Shown here in pieces: positions 14,958-21,188 of a stretch of 21,188 nucleotides of DNA. Made by a program: the position numbers and the translations under genes. The notes beneath the pieces were generated by a model. That model saw nothing but the letters and a program-made list of their open reading frames with translations. It made no database searches and had not been told where the DNA came from. Within the stretch, counting starts at the first letter, position 1. Each line of letters begins with the position of its first letter. The stretch spans positions 1 through 21,188 of the IMG/VR virus record IMGVR_UViG_3300047554_000135; one strand, written 5' to 3'. Origin of the DNA: a virus.

Positions 14958-15400
14958 TTCGCATTGCTACAAGATACGACATTCCAAGACTTCTGGAGAT
15001 TGTGGAAGCGTACTCAAAAGAGTATCCGGTTGACACACTCGGCAGAACACACTTTCACATGCCCAAATATGTTGAAGAGCTTTTGTTCTCGATCATTCAA
15101 GGCCGTGGATTTATTCTGATCGACAAGCACATGACAGGCGCACTGATTGCGCTCAAACAGAACAATATCTGGTGTCCGGGAGTTGTAGAACTTCACGAGC
15201 TTTTGTGGTGGGTAGAACCTGAACACAGGAACACGACAGTTGGTGGAAAACTCTGGCTGGAATACGACAAGATTGCAAGCAAGATGCTGAAGGAAGGAGC
15301 GATTCATTGCGCCTACACCTCAGTGTCTGCAAAAGGACCACTGATAAATTATCCAAAGCGCGGATACAAAGCTGTCGGCGCTAGTTTCGTGAAGGAATAA
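14954..15400 (+). CDS. GNAT-family N-acetyltransferase in the tail operon
   Basis: 148-residue protein with the GNAT arrangement: N-terminal MIRIATRYDIPRLLEIVEAYS, then a strand-helix middle, a Glu-Leu-His-Glu-Leu-Leu-Trp-Trp-Val strand (about 77-86), an acetyl-CoA-binding turn region PEHRNTTVGGKLWLEYDK (about 89-106), and a C-terminal GYKAVGASFVKE. It probably transfers an acetyl group from acetyl-CoA, target unknown. The first motif-A loop is a variant of the canonical Q/R-x-x-G-x-G/A, with Arg-Asn-Thr-Thr-Val-Gly-Gly. It overlaps the previous gene (ATGA) and the gpJ-like gene follows two bases after its stop, so it is a fixed part of the tail-tip operon, not a stray insert. It stands where a gpK peptidase or gpI would be expected. 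Confidence 0.85.
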   Translation: MIRIATRYDIPRLLEIVEAYSKEYPVDTLGRTHFHMPKYVEELLFSIIQGRGFILIDKHMTGALIALKQNNIWCPGVVELHELLWWVEPEHRNTTVGGKLWLEYDKIASKMLKEGAIHCAYTSVSAKGPLINYPKRGYKAVGASFVKE

Positions 15401-15402
15401 AA

Positions 15403-18400
15403 ATGGTTGGGTCACTTATTGTTTCGGCCATTATGAACACGGCTGTTGCGTCATTTACATTCGGAATGACTGCGGCAGCTTTTGCCATCAACTTTGCTGT
15501 CTCGTCTATTCTTTCTCGTGCGTTTGCGCCAGACATGAGTGCAGACCAAGCTGTTGACAACGGTGTACGTCAGCAGGTTCCTCCTTCATCGACAAACAGC
15601 ATTCCTGTTGCTTATGGCGATGCTTACATGGGTGGATGCTTTGTTGATGCTGCTCTCAGCACAGACGCAAAGACGATGTACTACGTCTTGGCAATCTCTC
15701 ATATCAGCCCGAATGGTCAGTTTTCTTTCGATCTGACTGACATGTATTGGGGTGATCGAAAAATCACTTTCGATGGCTCTAACAAAACAAAGGTTGTCAG
15801 CCTGACAGACGGAGCAGGAAACGTCGATACGAAGGTCAGCGGCAACTTGTATATTGCTTTGTACACGTCCACTGAAGCTGGTGTGATTTCCGCTGCGAAC
15901 GGAGCTTCCTTGCCTTCTACATTCATGGGCGGTTCTGATCTTCCTTCTGAGCTTCGTTGGGCATCTACGAACCGTCAGATGAATGGCCTTGCGTTTGCAA
16001 TTGTCAAGATGAACTACAACCGTGAAGCAGAGACTACAAACATGCAGACTCTGACGTATCACATCAGTCACTACCTTAATGGTGCTGGATGCGCGAAGCC
16101 GGGTGATGTTTGGTATGACTACATCACGAACCAAAAGTATGGTGGAGCGATGCCAACAGACATTGTTAATGCTTCGTCTGCCACCGCATTGAATACATAT
16201 TCTGATGGCTTGATTCCTTACACCCAACCGGGTTCTGGAGTTCAATACCAGCCACGCTATCGCATCAATGGTGTTATGGATACAGGACAGTCATGCCTGA
16301 ATAACATCAACTCCATCATGATCGTCTGTGATTCATGGAACCAGTACAACGCAGCACTGGGTCAATGGAGCGTTGTAATTAACAAAGCAAGCACTGCATC
16401 GTATGCTTTCGATGATGACACCATCATTGGCGAGATTCGCGTCAGTGCTTACGACATCACTAGCAGCGTGAACCAGATTGAAGCTGAGTTCCCAAGCTCT
16501 GAGAACCGTGACCAATCTGACTTCGTTTACTACGAGACTCCCGCCGAGTTGCTGTATCCAAACGAGCCTATCAACAAGCAGTCTGTTCAGTTTTCTATGA
16601 CAAACGACTCTGTTCAGGCTCAGTATCTTGCGACTCGTATTCTTGAGCAGGCTCGTGAAGACCTGATCGTCAGCTTCAGCACTGCCTACGTTGGCATTCA
16701 GGTTGATGCTGGTGATGTTGTTACTGTCACGAACTCAAACTATGGATGGTCAAATAAGCCATTCCGTGTAATGCGTGTGTCTGAGGTGTCTTTGCCTGAT
16801 GGCAACCTTGGCGCTTCTTTTGAGTTGAACGAATACAACGCACAGGTGTATGACGACAAGGACATCACAAAATATGTTCCTGCTCCGAATACAGACCTGC
16901 CAGACCCATCGTATTTTGGCCCTGTGCCTGCTCCTATTGTTGCATCAAGCTACCCATCTGCCGCAGTCCCGAGCTTCAATGTCCAGCCGTACATGACTGG
17001 GAGCAGCTTTGCAACGTACTCTGAGATTTGGTATTCTGCATTTGCTTCTCCGACATCGACACAGCTTTTGCTTGGAGGCACGACTGCGCTTCCGAGTAAT
17101 GGCGTTCCGTACTCTGCTGGTCAGACGCTTCCAACTGTAAATTTGTCGATTCCTGCTGGTGATTGGTATCTGTTCTCTCGATTGGTGAACCCGATTGCGA
17201 ACAGCGAATACTCTCCTGCATCTACTGTGTTTAAGTGGCGACCAACCACGTTCCAATACACGGAGCGTTGGCTTGCTGTTGCTTATGCTGACAACGCAAC
17301 TGGTACGTCTGGGTTCAGTCTGAATCCTCGCAACAAGACTTACTATGGCTTGTTCAATAACTCAACAGCAAACGGAAGCACAAACCCTTCTGACTACACA
17401 TGGTACGAAGGCAACTTTGGCTCTGCAAACTATCTGTTGATTGCAAACCGCCAGAACCGCAAATTCAGTTTTGCTGTTGGTAATGCAGGATTTGCAAACC
17501 TTGGTGGTGCGTTTGTTCCTACCGAGACTTCTGTGTACGACACATCTGTGTGGGGTGCGCTTGAAGACGGTCAAAACTACATCGACCTTGATCTTCGTAC
17601 TGGTCAGCTTACAAAAGCAGGAACCACTGCTGTAAGTTCTGCTGATGGTCTTTTGAGTGTGAACAACAATACTGATGGCTCAATGGTCGTATCGCTTCAA
17701 AAGTTCTTGAACTTTGGCTCTGGCGTGTATTCAAAGACTTTCGATGCTGCAACGCTAACTATTGACGTTTACGGTCGAGTTGTTGGCTTTACTCAGCCTG
17801 ATGACTTCTTTTATACAGAAGAGGTTTTCTCAGCTACTGCTGGACAAACTGTTTTCACAATCAGCCACACTGTCGGAAACATCTTTGTTTTCCGTGATGG
17901 CATTCTTGCTGATACTTCTGAGTATTCTGAGACAAGTACAAACTTCACATTCACCAGTCCTTGCTCTGCTGGAGAGATTATTGTTGTGTTCAATATGAGG
18001 GCTGTAAGCACAGACCAATACTACGAAGACATCAATGCGACAATTGTTTCGAGCACATCAAACTCGATTACATACGCTGATCCTGTTTATCAGAACATCA
18101 TTGCAGGTGATCTACTTTGTTTTGCTGCAACTCAACCAGCGCCTTCTGATACACCAACAACATACACTGTCCAGTCCATCAATACGACGACAAAAACAAT
18201 CGTATTTACGACAACAATCTCTGGTGCAACTGCTGGATTCTCTGCTTACAGAAAACGTGCAGCAGGATCAGAATACGCACCATTCAGCAGATACTCAATT
18301 GATGTAACTTCTGCAAACTCTGTTACGCCATCGAACTTCACTGTTCGTAATGGTTTTGAGATGATCTATGTGAATGGAGTTCAGCTTAACGAGATTGACT

Positions 18401-18723
18401 ATGACTTGTCTGGAAATACTGTTGGTGGATTCCCTGCTCCAGTAACAGGCAAGATGACATTCATTATGTTCACTGAAAACAATTTCGGTGTTCCTGCCTC
18501 AAACGTAATCAACTCTGTTGCTTACTCGATAGACGGTGCGCTCTCATACGTCTATCCAAACAACCCGTTGTCAGTCGAAATCTACGCTAATGGATGCCTT
18601 TTGGCACAGGGATCGAGCTACGACTACACGGCCACATCGTCTGGGTACAATCTGACTCAGGCATTCAACAACAACTTCACCTTGCTAAACCAGCAGACAT
18701 TTGCTAGGATTGGCCCTGCATAA
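15403..18723 (+). CDS. central tail tip / host specificity protein (gpJ-like)
   Basis: 1106-residue large tip protein; the largest gene here. The N-terminus has a hydrophobic stretch (residues 2-40, two membrane-like spans), then a gpJ-like region with the IPVAYGDAYMGGCFVDAAL motif near residue 67, a large beta-rich body and linker regions rich in Pro/Ser. The C-terminus carries three short similar beta modules around residues 826, 987 and 1060, each with a hydrophobic-Asn/Asp-Gly-hydrophobic turn and a Tyr near the end, of the kind seen in phage fibre proteins. It probably recognises the host receptor and leads DNA transfer. AAGGA before ATG 15403 supports the start. Identity as gpJ-type rests on size, order and N-terminal pattern. 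Confidence 0.85.
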   Translation: MVGSLIVSAIMNTAVASFTFGMTAAAFAINFAVSSILSRAFAPDMSADQAVDNGVRQQVPPSSTNSIPVAYGDAYMGGCFVDAALSTDAKTMYYVLAISHISPNGQFSFDLTDMYWGDRKITFDGSNKTKVVSLTDGAGNVDTKVSGNLYIALYTSTEAGVISAANGASLPSTFMGGSDLPSELRWASTNRQMNGLAFAIVKMNYNREAETTNMQTLTYHISHYLNGAGCAKPGDVWYDYITNQKYGGAMPTDIVNASSATALNTYSDGLIPYTQPGSGVQYQPRYRINGVMDTGQSCLNNINSIMIVCDSWNQYNAALGQWSVVINKASTASYAFDDDTIIGEIRVSAYDITSSVNQIEAEFPSSENRDQSDFVYYETPAELLYPNEPINKQSVQFSMTNDSVQAQYLATRILEQAREDLIVSFSTAYVGIQVDAGDVVTVTNSNYGWSNKPFRVMRVSEVSLPDGNLGASFELNEYNAQVYDDKDITKYVPAPNTDLPDPSYFGPVPAPIVASSYPSAAVPSFNVQPYMTGSSFATYSEIWYSAFASPTSTQLLLGGTTALPSNGVPYSAGQTLPTVNLSIPAGDWYLFSRLVNPIANSEYSPASTVFKWRPTTFQYTERWLAVAYADNATGTSGFSLNPRNKTYYGLFNNSTANGSTNPSDYTWYEGNFGSANYLLIANRQNRKFSFAVGNAGFANLGGAFVPTETSVYDTSVWGALEDGQNYIDLDLRTGQLTKAGTTAVSSADGLLSVNNNTDGSMVVSLQKFLNFGSGVYSKTFDAATLTIDVYGRVVGFTQPDDFFYTEEVFSATAGQTVFTISHTVGNIFVFRDGILADTSEYSETSTNFTFTSPCSAGEIIVVFNMRAVSTDQYYEDINATIVSSTSNSITYADPVYQNIIAGDLLCFAATQPAPSDTPTTYTVQSINTTTKTIVFTTTISGATAGFSAYRKRAAGSEYAPFSRYSIDVTSANSVTPSNFTVRNGFEMIYVNGVQLNEIDYDLSGNTVGGFPAPVTGKMTFIMFTENNFGVPASNVINSVAYSIDGALSYVYPNNPLSVEIYANGCLLAQGSSYDYTATSSGYNLTQAFNNNFTLLNQQTFARIGPA

Positions 18724-18732
18724 GGACTTGAA

Positions 18733-19338
18733 ATGACACAAGCCTATAACCTTTCGCAACTTGCGAATAATCTCAATTCAAGCGGTCAGTTGGATGCAAC
18801 TGACGGCCTTGTAAATGCCGTTCCAGTTGCAAATGGAGGTACTGGGGCTTCCTCGGCATCTGCTGCTCGTAGCAATCTTGGATTGGTTATTGGCACAAAC
18901 GTGCCAAGTACAACAGGTGGCGGAGCATCTGGAAATTGGAACATTAACATTACTGGTAATGCTGCAACTGCAACAAGTGCAACAAGTGCAACTACTGCAA
19001 CAAACGCTACTAATGCCACTAATGCTACCAATGCAACAAATGCAACAAATGCAACAAATGCAACTTATGCAACCACAGCAGGTAATGCCTTGGGATATGG
19101 TCAATCATGGCAAAACATGAGTGGATCAAGAGCAGTTGATGTAACCTATACAAATTCAACTGGCCGAACAATTTTTATTGCTGTTGATACAAACTTTGAT
19201 TACGACACAAGAATTTATATCAATGACGTTTGGATTGTTGTTGCAACCGGATCGGTCTCGGCCCCAATCCCTTCTGGGTCAACCTACAAAGTAACATCTG
19301 CATACTCTACTGTCAACATTTGGATGGAGTTACGCTGA
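18733..19338 (+). CDS. short tail fibre with Thr-Asn-Ala repeat
   Basis: 201-residue fibre-like protein. The N-terminus (about 1-53) has the common fibre adaptor motif VANGGTGASSASAARSNLGL, the middle (54-76) has a WNINITGNA segment, residues 78-114 are a run of Ala-Thr-Asn/Ser triplets (ATN repeated), and the C-terminus (120-201) is a beta-rich head, with VTYTNSTGRTIFIAVD and YINDVW, likely receptor binding. The same general layout (GNAxxAT, then repeated triplets, then a globular head) is typical of trimeric fibres. The C-terminal head and the following small genes are more AT rich than the tail operon. GGA precedes the ATG. Confidence 0.8.
   Translation: MTQAYNLSQLANNLNSSGQLDATDGLVNAVPVANGGTGASSASAARSNLGLVIGTNVPSTTGGGASGNWNINITGNAATATSATSATTATNATNATNATNATNATNATNATYATTAGNALGYGQSWQNMSGSRAVDVTYTNSTGRTIFIAVDTNFDYDTRIYINDVWIVVATGSVSAPIPSGSTYKVTSAYSTVNIWMELR
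18961..19080 (+). repeat. coding tandem repeat, nine-base AATGCAACA unit
   Basis: Inside the short fibre gene, units of six to nine bases built on GCAAC(A/T)(A/G)(A/C)T recur; the clearest part is four near-perfect copies of the nine-base unit AATGCAACA around 19028-19065, flanked by decayed copies. Each unit encodes Asn-Ala-Thr, so gain or loss of a unit leaves the frame intact. This is a plausible site for length variation by replication slippage. Confidence 0.85.
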
Positions 19339-19339
19339 A

Positions 19340-19558
19340 ATGAAATACTACAAACATTTGCAAACAGAAGAAATTTTCGCTTTTGAATTGGATGGCTCTC
19401 AGGATGAATTTATCAAGCCTGAAATGCAATCAATCTCAAAAGAACAAGCTGATGCAATTATTGCAAGTAAAAAACAATTGACTCCATCAAAAACTCCGCA
19501 AGAAAAGCTCGTTGCTTTCCTTAAAGCAAATCCAGATGTTGCATCATTGATTGGATAA
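19340..19558 (+). CDS. small probable tail fibre assembly protein
   Basis: 72 residues. The opening MKYYKHLQTEEIFAFELDGSQDEFI resembles the N-terminus of small phage tail fibre assembly proteins ('mkyYkn..TgevfAfe.dGSQd.fI'), which chaperone folding or attachment of fibres. The C-terminal half contains TPQEKLVAFLKANPDV. It starts one base after the fibre stop codon, with GGAG upstream as a ribosome site. It is shorter than typical fibre assembly proteins, so it may be only the N-terminal domain with its partner encoded next. Codons are AT rich. Confidence 0.65.
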   Translation: MKYYKHLQTEEIFAFELDGSQDEFIKPEMQSISKEQADAIIASKKQLTPSKTPQEKLVAFLKANPDVASLIG

Positions 19559-19561
19559 AAA

Positions 19562-19786
19562 ATGATTTCAGTCAACATTTCAAAAGCAAAAGAAATTGCT
19601 CATTACTATCGTAGAGAAGCAAGATCAAAAGAATTTGAGCCTCTTGATTTGAAGGCAACAATTCCAAGCGAAGCTGTTGCTGCTGAACAAGCAAGGCAGC
19701 TAGTGAGAGAGAAGTATGCTGTTATGCAGGATGAAATCAACAATGCAAACTCTCCTGATGAGATAAAATCTATATTGGGCTTGTAA
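19562..19786 (+). CDS. small helical protein, probable fibre accessory
   Basis: 74 residues, predicted helical. The opening INISKAKEIAHYYRREARSKEF, a central EAVAAEQARQLVREKYA helix and a C-terminal SPDEIKSILGL resemble the C-terminal helical part found in some phage tail fibre assembly or small baseplate-associated proteins, where it is fused to a domain like that of the preceding gene. Here the two are separate ORFs with three bases between them. No specific function is known to me. The gene is AT rich and translation probably couples with the gene before. Confidence 0.6.
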   Translation: MISVNISKAKEIAHYYRREARSKEFEPLDLKATIPSEAVAAEQARQLVREKYAVMQDEINNANSPDEIKSILGL

Positions 19787-19813
19787 AAATTCAATACAAG
19801 ACAGTATCCGTAG

Positions 19814-19831
19814 CCCTGCGAGATAGCGGGG
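19814..19831 (+). other. hairpin in leader of the following gene
   Basis: In the 75-base gap between 19786 and 19862, CCCTGC (19814-19819) pairs with GCGGGG (19826-19831), one T-G wobble, loop GAGATA. A second weak CCC/GGG hairpin (19842-19854) has a similar GAGATT loop and would include the ribosome site GGGGA of the next gene. No T-run follows, so it is not a good terminator. It could be a translational control or mRNA-stability element. Confidence 0.4.
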
Positions 19832-19861
19832 AGCGTAACCACCCGAGATTTGGGGAACCAA

Positions 19862-20359
19862 ATGGCTGTCTTCAATAAAAATACACTTATTCAAGTGTCG
19901 GGGTTCGACAACCCCATCATCGCTGGTGAACTGGTCTATCAACAAAAGACCTACTGGAACCTTGTGTTTACAGGCTCTGGCTCTACTCCTGTTGACCTGA
20001 CTGGTGCAACTATTGATGCTCAGATCGTTCGTCGTTTGCTTGAGAACATCCAAGATAGTCGTACCGGACTGACGTTCGACATCTACGACTACTCACCTGC
20101 TCCTACCCCTGTTGATCTGACCATCACAAACCGCAACGATGCTGCTGGCTCGTTCACGCTTGTGATTGACCAGACTGCATGGGATGTGATTGCAGGCGAT
20201 CCTGAACTCGACATCTCTGCTCAGAGTCCAGTTGGTTTCTCTGGCCGAATCAAAATTAGCTTCCCTGCTGCTGGTGGAACGCCTCAAGATGATGCAATCA
20301 TCTTCCTGTTGTTCCTTGTCCGTTCTGACGGCGTTGTGAACACCTCTGCTTCTGTTTAA
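19862..20359 (+). CDS. beta-rich structural protein of the fibre module, unknown
   Basis: 165 residues from ATG 19862, chosen because GGGGA lies 6-10 bases upstream; a TTG at 19850 is in frame but less likely. The protein is beta-rich: a first strand-rich segment (IQVSGFDNPIIAGELVYQQ), then FTGSGSTPVDLTGATIDAQIVRR, and repeated 'TPVDLT' turns at about 40 and 80, suggesting an internal duplication of a small beta domain. Position between fibre accessory genes and an Ala-rich fibre suggests a structural attachment or baseplate role. It resembles upper baseplate-type proteins only loosely, and I do not name a family. Confidence 0.65.
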   Translation: MAVFNKNTLIQVSGFDNPIIAGELVYQQKTYWNLVFTGSGSTPVDLTGATIDAQIVRRLLENIQDSRTGLTFDIYDYSPAPTPVDLTITNRNDAAGSFTLVIDQTAWDVIAGDPELDISAQSPVGFSGRIKISFPAAGGTPQDDAIIFLLFLVRSDGVVNTSASV

Positions 20360-20368
20360 GGGGAAATC

Positions 20369-21188
20369 ATGGCTAATTTGAATGTGACCGTAGTTGACGG
20401 TAACAATATCAATGTCCAAGTAACCCCAACTGCAAGCAATGTTATTGATGTTGATGGTGGCATTGGCGCTGGAGCAATTGTCCTTGAATTGACACCGCCT
20501 CCAACACAAGTCATCAACATTGACCGTGGTGTGGCTGGTAACGGTATTGTCAGTATTACGCAGACTGACATTGGTGATTACGCATACCTCGACATCGAGT
20601 ACACCAATGGCACGACAGAGCAGCTTGGTCCGATTGGTGTCAGCAGTGCCATCCTAATCGACATTGAAAACAACATGGTCAGTATCACGGCTGTTGCCAA
20701 TGACCTGACTGTCATCAATGATGTCTATGCAAACCTTGCAGCTATCAATGATGTCGAAGCAAACATGGCTGCAATCATTGCTGCGCCTGCTGAAGCCGCT
20801 GCTGCCGCTGCAAGTGCTGCCGCTGCGCTTGTTTCTGAAACAAACGCTGCTGCGTCTGAAGCTGCTGCTTCTGCTTCTGAAACTTCCGCAGCAATCTCTG
20901 CTGCTGCCGCACTTGCTTCTGAAAATGCAGCCTCTGTTTCCGAGGCAAATGCCCTTCAAAGCGCAAATAACTCTGCTGCAAGCGCCGCTGCTGCTCTTGT
21001 TTCTCAGAATGCTGCCGCTGCTTCTGCTGGCGCTTCTCTTGCATCTCAAAATGCCGCAGCATCTTCAGCCGCTGCCGCACTTGTATCTGAAAATGCGGCC
21101 GCTGTTTCAGCTGCTGATGCCGCAACAAGCGAGGTAAACTCTGCCGCTTCTGCCGCAGCAGCCCTTGCTTCTGAAAACGCTGCTGCTG
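20369..21188 (+). CDS. tail fibre with Ala-rich coiled coil, cut by window end
   Basis: The frame opens at ATG 20369 after an AAGGGGAAATC ribosome site and continues without a stop to the window end, giving 273 residues of an incomplete protein. Residues 1-105 form a beta-rich N-terminal domain (MANLNVTVVDGNNINVQV onward), 110-137 have the repeating 'DLTVINDVYANLAAINDVEAN' motif seen in phage tail fibre attachment regions, and from about 138 a long run of Ala-rich heptads follows, repeating units such as SAAAALVSENAAA. This matches the stalk region of side fibres such as lambda Stf-type proteins. A receptor-binding C-terminus should lie to the right of the window. Confidence 0.85.
   Translation, partial: MANLNVTVVDGNNINVQVTPTASNVIDVDGGIGAGAIVLELTPPPTQVINIDRGVAGNGIVSITQTDIGDYAYLDIEYTNGTTEQLGPIGVSSAILIDIENNMVSITAVANDLTVINDVYANLAAINDVEANMAAIIAAPAEAAAAAASAAAALVSETNAAASEAAASASETSAAISAAAALASENAASVSEANALQSANNSAASAAAALVSQNAAAASAGASLASQNAAASSAAAALVSENAAAVSAADAATSEVNSAASAAAALASENAAA
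20780..21188 (+). repeat. Ala-rich coding repeat in the fibre stalk
   Basis: From codon 138 of the last gene onward, units of about 14-15 codons of the type 'Ala-Ala-Ala-Leu-Val/Ala-Ser-Glu-Asn-Ala-Ala-x-Ser' recur imperfectly (the motif ALVSE, ALASE or ALVSQ appears near 20829, 20909, 20993 and further at 21079 and 21167). The GCT/GCC/GCA codons vary so the DNA is only partly repetitive, yet the protein pattern is regular, typical of a trimeric coiled-coil stalk. Reading other frames here gives long Leu- or Arg-rich ORFs that are shadows. Confidence 0.75.

Noticed and set aside
19755-19775. CTGATGAG resembling a hammerhead ribozyme core
   Set aside because: There is no GAAA partner core nor the stems needed; it is the end of a coding region.
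20654-21137. Long Leu-rich plus-strand and Arg/Ser-rich minus-strand frames
   Set aside because: They are shifted readings of the Ala-rich repeat of the last fibre gene, whose own frame runs off the window.

Overview
This window is the left part of the structural (virion morphogenesis) region of a tailed double-stranded DNA bacteriophage or prophage with an HK97-type head and, from the single tape measure gene plus lambda-like tail genes, a long non-contractile (siphovirus) tail. Every gene I support is on the + strand, tightly packed with ATGA or TAATG-type overlaps, good Shine-Dalgarno sites and bacterial codon use. I see no integrase, repressor, lysis or replication gene and no host gene, so lifestyle and host cannot be read from it; a proteobacterial host is only a guess.

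Layout. 1-273: leader without a protein gene, holding a G-rich strand that can form a long hairpin or a G-quadruplex, then a tRNA-like element with an abnormal anticodon arm just before the terminase genes. 274-4664: packaging and procapsid genes (P27-like small terminase, large terminase, portal, a small overlapping ORF, prohead protease). 4667-7086: two tandem HK97-fold major capsid paralogues separated by a strong intrinsic terminator; the second lacks the N-terminal delta/scaffolding domain. 7097-9153: connector genes (gp6-like adaptor, head closure, tail terminator), interrupted by a GIY-YIG homing endonuclease. 9191-13675: major tail protein, a small unknown protein, tail assembly chaperone with a -1 programmed frameshift (A AAA AAC immediately before the stop codon), an HK97 gp10-like protein, and a lambda gpH-type tape measure protein. 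13675-18723: two tail-tip proteins, a GNAT-family acetyltransferase and a 1106-residue gpJ-like central tip protein. 18733-21188: receptor-binding module with a short fibre carrying a Thr-Asn-Ala repeat, two small probable fibre accessory proteins, a beta-rich structural protein and the first 273 residues of an Ala-rich coiled-coil fibre that runs off the window.

How it works together: terminase packages DNA through the portal into a capsid matured by the protease; adaptor, closure and terminator proteins join it to a tail tube whose length is set by the tape measure protein with help from the frameshifting chaperone; the gpJ-like tip and fibres bind the host. The points most worth a second look are the duplicated capsid gene with a terminator between copies, the tRNA-like element before the terminase, the reconstructable insertion of the homing endonuclease, the frameshift signal with a possible pseudoknot, and the acetyltransferase inside the tail-tip operon.
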